Made by a program: the position numbers and the translations under genes. Positions 9,169 to 18,518 of a stretch of 64,000 bases of DNA are shown piece after piece. The DNA is taken from positions 27,977 through 91,976 of the forward strand of contig CAMNSS010000014.1 of the NCBI GenBank assembly GCA_946555345.1. The letters run 5' to 3'. The first letter of the stretch is position 1. Each line of letters starts with the position of its first letter. This DNA is from an uncultured Eubacterium sp. Lineage in GTDB: Bacteria; Bacillota; Clostridia; Peptostreptococcales; Anaerovoracaceae. Below the pieces are notes generated by a model. That model did no database searches. It saw only the letters and a list, made by a program, of their open reading frames with translations, and was not told the origin of the DNA.

Positions 9169-9513
9169 TTATTCATATCCGGACGTATCCACGCCGTATT
9201 TTTCTATAAATTGCTTTGCCAGCATCCTGTATCTCTTGGAATCAGCCGCATCCCTGTGCTTCATCAATTCCGCCAGCCATGAAAGGACATTCATTTCCTG
9301 AAAATCCAATATGTTTAAATTTTCCGTATCCAGTTCGTACTTATGCACCCAGCCATTGGCGTCATTTGGCCTGCATACAGCCCATGCTTTGGCAAGTTCA
9401 ATGTTTTCCGTCAAGTAAAAGCCTTTGCCATAATCATGTTTTTCTTCACCGTAGCCAAAGGTCGGTGCTACTGTTTTGGCTGAAGTCCCGTGATATAAAA
9501 TGATTTTTCCCAT
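9169..9513 (-). CDS. DUF3990-family protein, probably C-terminally truncated
   Basis: The 114-residue frame starts behind GGAGGAAAATCGG, 14 bp after the hsdS stop, so it is probably co-transcribed with hsdMS. It reads LYHGTSAKTV and YGKGFYLTENIELAKAWA, the motifs that make DUF3990 look like an ADP-ribosyltransferase fold (HGT plus GxGFYLT). It ends at KYGVDTSGYE, where family members usually continue for some tens of residues, so the C-terminal part is likely lost. Whether it is active is unknown. The function assignment is from fold resemblance only. Confidence 0.65.
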   Translation of the reverse strand: MGKIILYHGTSAKTVAPTFGYGEEKHDYGKGFYLTENIELAKAWAVCRPNDANGWVHKYELDTENLNILDFQEMNVLSWLAELMKHRDAADSKRYRMLAKQFIEKYGVDTSGYE

Positions 9514-9527
9514 ATCCGATTTTCCTC

Positions 9528-10733
9528 CTATGCAAACATCTTGTCAAGGCACGCTTTTTTGAGGTTTTTCAGCTTTTCCAGCTTCCGCTGGTGGAGGGTG
9601 ATAAGACAGTCTAGGTTGAGGAAATATGCTCCAATTTTTGCCTGTTCCTCTATATTGAAGGGAACACAAAACTCTGTATCGGACATCAATTTCCAATCAG
9701 CTCTTGGCATTTTTGTTCCTGATGATTGATTCGCCATATCGTCAAAATAGGGTGATTGAATAAGTCTATAAAGAAAATTTTTGTCTAAATTTATCGGCTT
9801 TAAAACCCACCAATCACCTACAGCAACCCCTTGAAAATCAGGGTTTAACCAATTATGCAAGTACGGTCTCAATTTCCCGTAAAGAACATCTTCGCTAGAA
9901 AATTTGATGCCTGTTTTTATTGTTTCTTTTTGGTATATATTTTTATTTAGCAATCCTTGCTCTGAAACAACATCTTCATATTCTACACTCGGAAGTTCCT
10001 TACTTGAAGTGTTTGTTATTGATACCCTCTCAACAATCTCCCCCAGCTTCCGCCGTTCCCAAGCGCCATCAAAGCCCTTGAATCGTATTTCAGGCATATT
10101 TGCGCCATTTTTCGGAAACATCTTATCGAGCATGGATTTCTTGACTTTCACCAGTTTATCATGCTTGCGCTGATGAAGGGTGATGAGGCGGTCGAGATTG
10201 GAAAAATATTCGCCAATAGCCGCTTGCTCATTCTTTTTCGGGATAGTGACAACAGTGTTCCCTACGAGTTCTTTATTAAGATTATTTACGGCACTCCCCG
10301 CAGCAAAGGATTTATATTGGTCAAGCATTTGAGGTATTCCTAATAGATGACAAAGAAAAGTCAAGTCAAACATCTTATTATCATCGCGGATAAGCAACCA
10401 ACCATCGTGAATACAGCCATCTATCCCCATAATATAAGGCTTTCCGAAACTCATTGAGTTAGATAGAATTAAATCTCCAGGGTACACTTGTCTTGTTTTT
10501 GACAAACCTTGAGGCTTAATTCTTTCTGCGGTTTTCGTTATATAATGTCCTTGCGACGGAGCATCTCCAATCTTAATCCAATTCAATCCATCGGATGCAT
10601 CCGTAATATAATCATCTATTGGTCTCGGAGATCCCCCACGTTCAATTTGTACTATCTCCCCCAACCTCCGCCGTTCCCAAGCACCAGAAAAGCCCTTGAA
10701 CCTGATCTGCGGTTTTTCCTTTCTTTCAGCCAT
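9528..10733 (-). CDS. hsdS: type I restriction specificity subunit S (system 1)
   Basis: The protein has 401 residues when started at ATG 10733, which lies 8 nt after GGAGG and overlaps the hsdM stop by 8 bp. Two half-subunits are visible. Each opens with IRFKGF.GAWERR.LGEIV and closes with ITLHQRK..KL...K...LDKMF, with different target-recognition domains between. The two halves set the bipartite DNA target for HsdM and HsdR. The near-identical conserved segments about 620 bp apart could recombine. Downstream lies the DUF3990 gene rather than hsdR. Confidence 0.94.
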   Translation of the reverse strand: MAERKEKPQIRFKGFSGAWERRRLGEIVQIERGGSPRPIDDYITDASDGLNWIKIGDAPSQGHYITKTAERIKPQGLSKTRQVYPGDLILSNSMSFGKPYIMGIDGCIHDGWLLIRDDNKMFDLTFLCHLLGIPQMLDQYKSFAAGSAVNNLNKELVGNTVVTIPKKNEQAAIGEYFSNLDRLITLHQRKHDKLVKVKKSMLDKMFPKNGANMPEIRFKGFDGAWERRKLGEIVERVSITNTSSKELPSVEYEDVVSEQGLLNKNIYQKETIKTGIKFSSEDVLYGKLRPYLHNWLNPDFQGVAVGDWWVLKPINLDKNFLYRLIQSPYFDDMANQSSGTKMPRADWKLMSDTEFCVPFNIEEQAKIGAYFLNLDCLITLHQRKLEKLKNLKKACLDKMFA

Positions 10734-13290
10734 TGCCCGCACCTCCCAGCAGCTTCTTCAATTCCGCAAGCCCGAGCATATCAGATTCGCCGCCTGTAAG
10801 GTCGTCAATCATGCTGCAAAGCGCCGTCTCTGTTTCAGAAATCCGGGTTTCCACTTCCGCAAACGTCGTCTCATATTTATCGGAAATGCTATTAATTTTA
10901 GAAACCAAATCATTTACAATATTGTCGGAAAGCCCCATGAGCTTGTCCATGAAAGGCTTAATCCACTTTTCTCGAAGCAGTTCAAGAACCTGTCCATTTG
11001 AAAGGCTTTCAATCGTCTCTTTTGTTTTTCCTTCGAGAAGCCCGGCTTCTTTCTTCACTGCCGCTTTGAGCGTTTTTTCCGCTGTCATAAGTACGTTTAC
11101 CGCTTTCAGCTTGTTTTTCGTTCCTTCTTCCACGCTGTCGGATTTGAGCGCTTTTTTCACTTCTGCCATCACAAAGCTGTCCTTTGCCTCATTGACAAAA
11201 TCGGCTTCTTTCTCTTCCTCCGTCAAGGAATCCAGAAATTCATCACATTCGGAAATGATTTCCGCAATGCGGTTTTCCTTTTCTTTTAACACATTTTTCT
11301 CATCGAGAAGCAATGTCGCCTGAACCAAATCAAATGGGATGATACGGCCAGCCCAGCCCTCCTGCACTTCTTGTTCCCTGCCATTTTTCTTTTTCACGAC
11401 CATATTCGGATCAACCTTTTTCGTCGCTTCAAACCCTTCCGTCTGGATGATTTCCAAATCAACCGCGATCTTCTGCCATTCATCGTCGAGCAACTGGTAT
11501 GCTTCATACCGGTCAATGAGAGGGATTTGTTCCAAACGCCCAAAGATGTTTTCCGAAAGAACCGCTTCCATTTTAGAAATGTGCAGGGTTTCCATCTTGT
11601 CAATCAGTTCATCATAAAGATAAGCGCCAAAGCCGTTAAATGCATCCGCAAAGCCCTGTTCAAACGACTTGATATCGCTATGCTCCATAATATATTTTTT
11701 AACATCCGTAGCTGCTAATTTGCAATACCCAGCGGAAGTATTTTCAAATAAATCCTTCCTTAACGCCGGAAATGCCGCCCAGTATTCCGCAAGCTCCTCA
11801 ATTTCGGAAGCAGGCAAGCCGCCGAACATGGAAGCGAAAAGATCCTGTGCTTCTGCTTTTTCAGACGAGTCAACATATCTCGGTATATTCAAATTATAGT
11901 CGTTTCCCCTGATTTCATCCCTGCTGGCAACATGGGAGAATTTGCTGGCCGTCTCACGCTTGGCAACCACATCGACAATTCTCTTAATGTCCGAAGCACG
12001 AAGCTTGTTGTTCTTCCCCGCTTTCACAAACCCTTTTGAGGCATCGACGATAAGGACATCCGTGTTCGCCCTCCTTTGTTTCAGCACCATGATAATCGTC
12101 GGGATACCTGTGCCAAAGAAAATATTTGCAGGCAGTCCGATAACCGCATCAATGTGGTTTTGTTCAATTAAGTTTCTGCGGATTTCCCCCTCTTCGCCGC
12201 CCCTGAATAAAACGCCGTGGGGAAGGACGATCGCCATAATGCCATCGCTTTTGAGATGGAACAGGTCATGAAGAAGAAAAGCATAGTCCGCTTTTCCTTT
12301 CGGCGCAAGGCCAAAGCGGGCATAACGGGGATCGGTTTCCTTATCAACTGGATTCCATGCCTGCGAATAAGGCGGATTGGATACGACAGCATCCACATAT
12401 AACGGATCGTAAGTCCCCACAGGGTCGTTTTCCTCAAAATACGGCCAATCATCCTCTAACGTATCCCCATTGCGGGTGACGATGTTATCCGGCAGGATAT
12501 TTCGCATAACCAGGTTCATCCTAGTCAAGTTATATGTATTTTGCTTTAGCTCTTGCGCATAGTATTTGATGTTATCTTCATTCTCAATATATTTTGCAAC
12601 GCTTTTCCCTATATTGATCAGAAGTGAACCCGATCCGCTTGTCGGGTCATATATTTTTATCGCATCCCTGTCCTTCAAATGACCTGCGACGATTTCCGAC
12701 ATAAGCAGTGAAACTTCATGGGGCGTATAGAACTCCCCCGCCTTTTTCCCTGCATTTGCGGCAAACATACTGATCAAGTATTCATAAATGAATCCTAAAA
12801 CATCGTAATCCTGCTTCCCGTCCATGGGAATATCCTTGATTAAATGGATGAGGTCGCTTATCGCTTTTGACTGGGACGCAGAACTGTCGCCGAGTTTAGA
12901 AAGCCCCGTCTGCAAGGTATCAAAAACGCCTTCAAAAACCTTCTTGTGGGTATTGTTAATCAACCTGCTGAATGCCGACAATGCATCGCGGACATCCTGC
13001 ACGCTGAAATCACTCCCCTTTTCCAACCATGTCTGGAAGAGGTTTTCATAGGAAATATAATATCCTAAATTTTTCTGTATGCTTTCTACTGTCTCGGCAT
13101 CTTCCTCCTTTAGCTCACAGAGATACTCATCCGTCCAATCGTTTTCTTTCAGGTATTTGACTTCTTTTTCTGAAAGGAATTTATAGAAGATAAACCCCAA
13201 TATATAATCCTTATATTCGTTCGCTTCGATTTTGGAACGCATTTTGTTGGCAGATTCCCAAATTCTCGCAGCTAACTGTTGTTTATTCAT
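10726..13290 (-). CDS. hsdM: type I DNA methyltransferase subunit M (system 1)
   Basis: The 854-residue protein opens with the HsdM N-terminal helical domain (LAARIWESANKMR). The adenine-N6 methyltransferase fold follows, with GEFYTPHEV, the SAM motif IYDPTSGSGSLL and catalytic VVSNPPYS. A long helical C-terminal extension of about 300 residues ends in coiled-coil-like sequence (ETTFAEVETRISETETAL). The extension makes it longer than the 500-residue type, a known variant. GGCGGAGGAAAGCC precedes the ATG. With HsdS it methylates the target adenines and protects host DNA. Confidence 0.95.
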   Translation of the reverse strand: MNKQQLAARIWESANKMRSKIEANEYKDYILGFIFYKFLSEKEVKYLKENDWTDEYLCELKEEDAETVESIQKNLGYYISYENLFQTWLEKGSDFSVQDVRDALSAFSRLINNTHKKVFEGVFDTLQTGLSKLGDSSASQSKAISDLIHLIKDIPMDGKQDYDVLGFIYEYLISMFAANAGKKAGEFYTPHEVSLLMSEIVAGHLKDRDAIKIYDPTSGSGSLLINIGKSVAKYIENEDNIKYYAQELKQNTYNLTRMNLVMRNILPDNIVTRNGDTLEDDWPYFEENDPVGTYDPLYVDAVVSNPPYSQAWNPVDKETDPRYARFGLAPKGKADYAFLLHDLFHLKSDGIMAIVLPHGVLFRGGEEGEIRRNLIEQNHIDAVIGLPANIFFGTGIPTIIMVLKQRRANTDVLIVDASKGFVKAGKNNKLRASDIKRIVDVVAKRETASKFSHVASRDEIRGNDYNLNIPRYVDSSEKAEAQDLFASMFGGLPASEIEELAEYWAAFPALRKDLFENTSAGYCKLAATDVKKYIMEHSDIKSFEQGFADAFNGFGAYLYDELIDKMETLHISKMEAVLSENIFGRLEQIPLIDRYEAYQLLDDEWQKIAVDLEIIQTEGFEATKKVDPNMVVKKKNGREQEVQEGWAGRIIPFDLVQATLLLDEKNVLKEKENRIAEIISECDEFLDSLTEEEKEADFVNEAKDSFVMAEVKKALKSDSVEEGTKNKLKAVNVLMTAEKTLKAAVKKEAGLLEGKTKETIESLSNGQVLELLREKWIKPFMDKLMGLSDNIVNDLVSKINSISDKYETTFAEVETRISETETALCSMIDDLTGGESDMLGLAELKKLLGGAGNG

Positions 13291-13491
13291 GGCTTTCCTC
13301 CGCCTTTTGCCTGTAATTGTTTTCTCGTATCACCTTGAACCCGGCTTGAACGCTTTTGCCGCCTTCCATGGAGCTAGGATCTTCCTCCGCCCCGCCCGTA
13401 ACCGCAATGCGCCTGTTTTCCCCGCCATGCTTCCAATCCTGCGCCTTCCGCCGGATTTCCGAAACAGGACGATAAAAAACACCTGAATTGA

Positions 13492-13520
13492 ATAATAGCA
13501 CAATTCGCCAAAAAACTCAA
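13492..13520 (-). promoter_or_regulatory. promoter of hsdM-hsdS (system 1)
   Basis: TTGAGT (13515-13520) and TATTAT (13492-13497) are 17 bp apart with an extended -10 TGC. The transcript would have a leader of about 195 nt before hsdM. This position argues against the 72-codon frame that starts at 13501. Confidence 0.65.
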
Positions 13521-13532
13521 TTTTATAGATGC

Positions 13533-13561
13533 AAAAAGCGGGGAACTGTTCCCCGCTTTTT
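13533..13561. terminator. bidirectional terminator
   Basis: aaaaagcgggg aactgtt ccccgcttttt forms a strong GC stem with T-tracts on both strands. It separates the histidine kinase gene to the right from the restriction operon to the left. The 230 bp between it and the kinase stop hold no recognisable gene. Confidence 0.8.
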
Positions 13562-13789
13562 CATGTTTCCCGCCTTTTGATGCAAAAATGCGGGCTTTCG
13601 CATCCTCCCATAAATTTTGCCGTTCCTGTCTTCACTTCTTCACCACTTCTTCACTTATTTCATTTGCCGCATCCGCCCCCAATGGTTGCCATATCATGCA
13701 CAAACCAAAAATGCAACGCATTTTTTTCCGCTGCATTTCGTTTTGTCCCGCTTCCGCCTTTTCCGTTACATCCCCGCTTAATCTCCATC

Positions 13790-15136
13790 TTATCCCCGTT
13801 TCTTTTTCCTCGCTTGCACATACGGAATGCTGACGGTAAACGAAGTCCTGTTATTTCCCGAAGATACGCTGATCCCGAAAGAATTTCTGTCTGCCAGCGC
13901 CTTGGCGATGGACAGGCCCAGTCCGAAATTCCCAGCCTTGCAGCCGCCGCTGTTTCCAGATCCGCTTGCCGCCGCCCGGCTGGAATGCGCCTTATAAAAC
14001 CGCTCAAAAATAAACGGAAGGTCAGCTTCGTCTATCATCGGTCCCGTATTGGAAATCGTCACTAGCAAGCTGTTCTGCCTGCCTGGCAAAACCCGCTCGC
14101 CCGCAAATGCAAATTTCCCCGCTTTTTTTACGCTTATCGTAATCGAGCCGCCTTCATCAACGTGCCTAATGGCATTATCCAATAGCACCTGGAGGATTCT
14201 TTTAAAATCATCAGGATTGCCCCTGCTCGCCAATTCAGCGGGGCAATCCGCCGAAATGCAAGCTTTCTTCTCAAATGCAAGGCTATCGAACGGCAAGGCG
14301 CATTCCATGATCGATTCATAGACATTAAACGTTTCTTCCGCCGCCAACCGCTCCGCCTCGTTTGCGTCATGCTCCAGCCTGCACAGGCTCAAAAGCTGAT
14401 TGAGCAGCCGGTTCATGCTATGCCCTTCCTCTTTTATGTAATCCATCCACCTGCTTTTCCCGCATTCACGTTCGAGAACCGACATATTCGCATTGATTAC
14501 GGAAATCGGCGTTTTCAGTTCATGGCATACATCAGCGAGAAACCGGTTCTGCTGGACCAAGGCCTTTTCTATCGGCCGCATGACCCGTTTGGAGAGATAA
14601 GAAGCAACAGCCCCGAGCAAAACCGCCGCCGCAATCAATCCCAGAAAAGCCGCTGCAACAGATGTTCCAATCGCAGTATGCCACACTCTGGTATCCAGGA
14701 AAACGATATAACGCGCGCCTTCTTTCCGGACGACTGCGTAGAGCATATTGCCTAACCTTCCCTGGTCCCCCTTGCATAAAGAAGGGTCGGCGCCTCCCAT
14801 GCTGCCCATCCTCCCCATCACATTCACATCACCGTCCAGTTTTATGATTCCCACATCGGAAGACATGATCGCATAAAGCAAATTCACCGCCTTGCGATTG
14901 CCTTCGGCGCGCCCTGCGCCCGCCGCATCCAAACCCTCCGCTTGCAAATGCAGATAGCTGTCAATGAGATCGGTATGCTTTTCAACACAACTGGCGCAAT
15001 AAGCCAAGGCCTCTTTTTCATCGGAAAGATTGAATGATATGTAAAAGAAATTGTATGCAGCCAGCACAAAAAGCAGCACGAGAATCGGAAAAAGCCCCGC
15101 AATCCAGAAAATTTTCCGCTTTATTTTGCTAATCAT
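13790..15136 (-). CDS. membrane sensor histidine kinase
   Basis: The 448-residue protein has an N-terminal membrane helix (IAGLFPILVLLFVLAAYNFF), an extracytoplasmic region of about 120 residues and a second helix (AAAFLGLIAAAVLLGAVASYL). A HisKA box follows with phospho-acceptor VCHELKTPIS near residue 205, then N box LLDNAIRHVDEGG and FGLGLSIAKALADR. The late residues are rich in Ala, Gly and Ser before the ATP-lid motif. It pairs with the overlapping response regulator. The signal is unknown, but the divergent phospholipid operon suggests an envelope role, which is inference. Confidence 0.92.
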   Translation of the reverse strand: MISKIKRKIFWIAGLFPILVLLFVLAAYNFFYISFNLSDEKEALAYCASCVEKHTDLIDSYLHLQAEGLDAAGAGRAEGNRKAVNLLYAIMSSDVGIIKLDGDVNVMGRMGSMGGADPSLCKGDQGRLGNMLYAVVRKEGARYIVFLDTRVWHTAIGTSVAAAFLGLIAAAVLLGAVASYLSKRVMRPIEKALVQQNRFLADVCHELKTPISVINANMSVLERECGKSRWMDYIKEEGHSMNRLLNQLLSLCRLEHDANEAERLAAEETFNVYESIMECALPFDSLAFEKKACISADCPAELASRGNPDDFKRILQVLLDNAIRHVDEGGSITISVKKAGKFAFAGERVLPGRQNSLLVTISNTGPMIDEADLPFIFERFYKAHSSRAAASGSGNSGGCKAGNFGLGLSIAKALADRNSFGISVSSGNNRTSFTVSIPYVQARKKKRG

Positions 15137-15827
15137 CAGGGCTTCCCTCTTCCAGCCGATAACCTACCCCCCGCACGGTCGATATATTCGCATGCGTTTT
15201 GACATATTTCATTTTCTTGCGCAGGTACGAAATATAGACATCGACATTATTGTATTCCGTTTCCGACTCATAGCCCCACACCCGCAGGGTGATCTGCTCC
15301 CTCGTAAGCACCTGCCCCCGGTTTGTCATCAGGTACTCCAGCATATGGTACTCTTTTTTCGCAAGCTGGACGGTCCTGCGATTGCTGCGGCATCCCATCT
15401 GAAACGTCAGGATGTTGAGCACCAGATCGCCGGCCTTGAGGAGATTCTCATTGCGTTCATCCTTAGCCCTCTGCCTTCTCGTAACCATCCTGATCCTGGC
15501 CAAAAGTTCCTGCATTTCAAACGGCTTGGTGATATAATCGTCCGCCCCGCTGTCCATGCCCTCGATTTTATCCTCCAGTTGTGAAAGCGCAGTAACGAGC
15601 ATGATGGGGATCGTTACATGAAGCTTTCTTGCGATTGCCAGCACATCGAACCCGCCAATTTCCGGCAGAATTACATCCAAAATGACGAGATCGTAAAGCC
15701 CGCTCCTTATCATATCCAACCCGGTTTTGCCATCCCCTGTGCCATCCGCCAAGTATCCTGCCTGCCGCAGGCTTTCCATGACGGCATCCCTCAATCCGGC
15801 CTCATCTTCAATAACCAGTATTTTCAT
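15129..15827 (-). CDS. OmpR/PhoB-family response regulator
   Basis: The protein has 232 residues from ATG 15827 (GGAGAATTATA upstream; the longer track start is unsupported). The receiver reads MKILVIEDEAG with acceptor VILDVILPE at about D51, switch residues VTALS and KPF. The winged-helix effector has LAKKEYHMLEYLM, TREQITLRVWGYES and a C-terminal VRGVGYRLE. It overlaps the kinase gene by 8 bp. A TATAAT at 15862-15867 serves as its -10, close to direct ATTGAA repeats that could be its own operator. Confidence 0.95.
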   Translation of the reverse strand: MKILVIEDEAGLRDAVMESLRQAGYLADGTGDGKTGLDMIRSGLYDLVILDVILPEIGGFDVLAIARKLHVTIPIMLVTALSQLEDKIEGMDSGADDYITKPFEMQELLARIRMVTRRQRAKDERNENLLKAGDLVLNILTFQMGCRSNRRTVQLAKKEYHMLEYLMTNRGQVLTREQITLRVWGYESETEYNNVDVYISYLRKKMKYVKTHANISTVRGVGYRLEEGSPDD

Positions 15828-15861
15828 TATAATTCTCCAACAATTACCTCTTCTTCTTTCA

Positions 15862-15901
15862 ATTATAATGAAAAGCATTGAAAAAGTATTGAATTATTGA
15901 G
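15862..15901. promoter_or_regulatory. divergent control region with ATTGAA direct repeats
   Basis: Between the two-component genes and the phospholipid operon, attgaa or attgag occurs at 15877, 15888 and 15896 on the plus strand, next to the regulator's -10 (TATAAT, minus strand, 15862-15867). The first two are spaced 11 bp, about one helical turn, as is typical of OmpR-family binding sites. The assignment to this regulator is inference. Confidence 0.4.
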
Positions 15902-15950
15902 AAATCGTTCCAATAATTATCCAAACATCACCCCTTATAATGTCTTTACC

Positions 15951-16976
15951 ATGAACAAGAAAACAGCAATCATACAAGCCGCCGCCTTCCTCCTCATCAT
16001 GTGCATAACCTTATCGTGCATGCTGCGGGAGCAGAATCTGGCCGATTTTATGCAAAAGCTCCGGGAATCGGATCTCCGGTGGATTCTGGTTTCACTGCTG
16101 CTCCTGGTTGCGTACATTCTTTTGGAGGCGGTAATCATCAAAACGATCATGCATACGCTCGAAGAGCATATAACGATAATGCGCTGCTGCAAATACTCCT
16201 TCATCGGTTTTTTCTTCTACTGCATTTCACCAGCAGGCTCTGCGGAACAGCCAGCGCAGTTTGGTTTCATGCACCGCGACGGTGTTAACACGTCCAAATC
16301 ATTTTTGTCGCTGGCAATCATAACCCTGGCGTTTAAATTAACGCTCCTGGTTCTGGGCAGCTTTGTTTACATAATGAAACCGAAAGCAGCCAAAATGATC
16401 GCCCCTATATCACCCCTGTGCAGCCTCGGATTTGTCCTGACGGCCATCGCTATCGCCGCGCTCGTTTGCATCCTCTGCATCCCTAAATATGTGGACAAGG
16501 CGGCATCGTTTGCAATCAATGCACTCATAAAATGCCGGATGATCCACGACCGGGAAAAGTGGGCTTCAAAATTAGATGAATTTCTCGCCAGGTATGCAGA
16601 TTCACTCAATATGTGCAGAGCCCACCCGCTCATGCTTCCAGCAGTTCTTCTGATTACCATCATACAGCGAATATGCTTCCTGGCAATCACTGCCGCATCA
16701 TGCCGGGCGCTTGGCATCTTGCAGCCTGGCGCCTTTGACATAACGCTCGCCCAGGCAATGATCAGCCTCGCAACGGAAATGCTGCCGCTTCCCGGCGGAA
16801 TTGGCATGAATGAACTTGCGTACATGAAGGTATTTACACCCGCATTCGGGGAAACCGCCTTGTCCACCCTCATCGTTTCGAGAGGCATCGGATATTATTG
16901 CCAAATCTTTATTTGCGGCATCACGTCGGCGGCCATATACATTTATGTAATGATAAAAGGAGGAAAGAAAAAATGA
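15951..16976 (+). CDS. flippase-like (LPG-synthase membrane region) protein
   Basis: The protein has 341 residues from ATG 15951; the track's TTG at 15897 would add a poor N-terminal tail. It has about eight hydrophobic segments and the family-type LPGGIGMNELAYMKVF near the C-terminus. That motif matches the membrane domain of lysylphosphatidylglycerol synthase/flippase (UPF0104) proteins, without the catalytic lysyl-transfer domain. Such proteins are linked to lipid or glycolipid movement across the membrane. It overlaps pssA (ATGA) and heads the phospholipid operon. TATAAT at 15936-15941 would leave an almost leaderless transcript. Confidence 0.8.
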   Translation: MNKKTAIIQAAAFLLIMCITLSCMLREQNLADFMQKLRESDLRWILVSLLLLVAYILLEAVIIKTIMHTLEEHITIMRCCKYSFIGFFFYCISPAGSAEQPAQFGFMHRDGVNTSKSFLSLAIITLAFKLTLLVLGSFVYIMKPKAAKMIAPISPLCSLGFVLTAIAIAALVCILCIPKYVDKAASFAINALIKCRMIHDREKWASKLDEFLARYADSLNMCRAHPLMLPAVLLITIIQRICFLAITAASCRALGILQPGAFDITLAQAMISLATEMLPLPGGIGMNELAYMKVFTPAFGETALSTLIVSRGIGYYCQIFICGITSAAIYIYVMIKGGKKK

Positions 16977-17599
16977 TTGGAATATGGAATTACACCGTAA
17001 TACTTACCTATATGAGCCTTGCAAGCTCCGCATACGGCATGGTATTAGCCCTCAACGATAAAATCATTCCTGCGCTTCTCTGCCTGGCATTTTCCGGGCT
17101 TTGCGACGCCTTTGACGGCAGGATTGCCAGGTCAAAGAAGAACCGGACAAACGCTGAAATCCTATTCGGCATTCAGTTGGACTCCCTTTGCGATGTGATA
17201 TGCTTTGGCTTCTTGCCGGGCATCATCTGCTACCAGCTCGGGCTTAACAGCCCTGTCGGCGTCGCCCTCATCATTTTCTACTGCATTGCGGCAGTTGCGA
17301 GGCTGGCATACTATAACGTATTGGAGATGGACCAGGACCGCCAGGACACTGCGCCGCATTGCTACCACGGCCTGCCTGTGACGAGCATTGTCGTGATTTT
17401 CCCACTGCTCTACTTTGCCGCTTATTGGATTCCACCCCGTTTTGAACCGCTATTATGGGAATTGATGCTCCTTGTCACGGGCGGGCTGTTTCTCTCCAAC
17501 ATCAAGATCGCAAAACCGGGATTACGGCAGATTTTGATTCTCACGATTGCCGTGGTTTCCTTATTCCTGACAATGCCGTTTTTCGCAATTACCGCTTAA
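16973..17599 (+). CDS. pssA: CDP-alcohol phosphatidyltransferase, probable phosphatidylserine synthase
   Basis: AGGAGG lies 9 nt before ATG 16973, giving 208 residues. The CDP-alcohol signature is complete: DAFDGRIARSKK then FGIQLDSLCD, that is DG-x2-AR-x8-G-x3-D-x3-D. Several membrane helices follow. PssA joins CDP-diacylglycerol and serine to make phosphatidylserine at the membrane. A psd gene directly downstream supports this substrate over glycerol phosphate or inositol. It overlaps the flippase-like gene by 4 bp. Confidence 0.88.
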   Translation: MIGIWNYTVILTYMSLASSAYGMVLALNDKIIPALLCLAFSGLCDAFDGRIARSKKNRTNAEILFGIQLDSLCDVICFGFLPGIICYQLGLNSPVGVALIIFYCIAAVARLAYYNVLEMDQDRQDTAPHCYHGLPVTSIVVIFPLLYFAAYWIPPRFEPLLWELMLLVTGGLFLSNIKIAKPGLRQILILTIAVVSLFLTMPFFAITA

Positions 17600-17617
17600 T
17601 CGCATGGAGGCAGTCTT

Positions 17618-18459
17618 ATGGTTGAAGAGCGCCAGGCAAAACTCGTCAAAAAACTGTATGCCACATTCTGCGGCAGATGGATTCTCTGCCTCATCACAAG
17701 GCCATGGGTTTCAAAATTAGCGGGAAAATGCATGGATTCGCCGTTTTCTAAAATTTTCATCAAAAGGTTCGTCCGAAAGAACAACATCAGCCTCTCGATG
17801 CATACGAAAAAACCGATTACAGGTCGTTTAACGATTTTTTCACACGGAAAATAAGACCTTCTTTCAGGCCTGTCGCCATGCAAAGCGACGCTTTGGTTTC
17901 CCCATGCGACGGCAAGCTTAGCGTACATCCAGTCAAGGAGAATAGCGCCTTCCAGATCAAAGGGCATTCCTACACCATGCGCGAGCTGGTAAACGATGAC
18001 CGCATTGCGGGAAGGTATGAAAGCGGCGTTATGCTGGTATTCAGGCTCACCGTATCGGACTACCACAGATACCACTATCCTGACAGCGGCCGCAAATCCC
18101 AGAACACCCGTATCAAAGGGATTCTTCACACGGTCATCCCGATTGCCGCCGGCGCGCGGCGGATTTACTGCGAAAACACAAGGGAATACTTTACCTTGTC
18201 CTCGGATCATTTCGGAGAAATCCTCATGATGCAAGTAGGCGCGCTTCTCGTCGGGCGGATCTGCAACAAGCACCAGGAGGCTATCGTCCAGCGCGGCGAT
18301 GAAGCCGGCTGGTTCGAATACGGCGGATCGACCGTGATCGTCTGCCTGGAAAAACATACGGTTGAGGTTTTGCCCGAAATAATGAAAATGTCGGAATCAA
18401 AACTGGAAACGGATGTGAAGATGGGACAAATCGTCGGGTTTGCGGCATGGAAGAAATAA
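17618..18459 (+). pseudogene. psd: phosphatidylserine decarboxylase, frameshifted
   Basis: GGAGGCAGTCTT precedes ATG 17618. The first frame reads into NNISLSMHTKK, and the family motif YRSFNDFFTRKIRP then continues one base out of frame from about 17815. The second frame carries LVSPCDGKLS and the pro-enzyme cleavage site region GGSTVIV. The break lies in an A6 tract (17807-17812), and one extra A restores a single frame of about 280 codons. Psd converts phosphatidylserine to phosphatidylethanolamine using a pyruvoyl group made at the GST site. The loss may be real, phase-variable, or a sequencing error. Confidence 0.85.
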
Positions 18460-18518
18460 GATAATCGAAAACAGCATGGCAGTAACGGCACAGCAAAAAA
18501 CAGCACGGAGGAAGCAAC

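Noticed and set aside
13283-13501. 72-codon frame overlapping the hsdM start
   Set aside because: Its first codon lies inside the hsdM promoter, upstream of the predicted transcript start, and the sequence matches no family.
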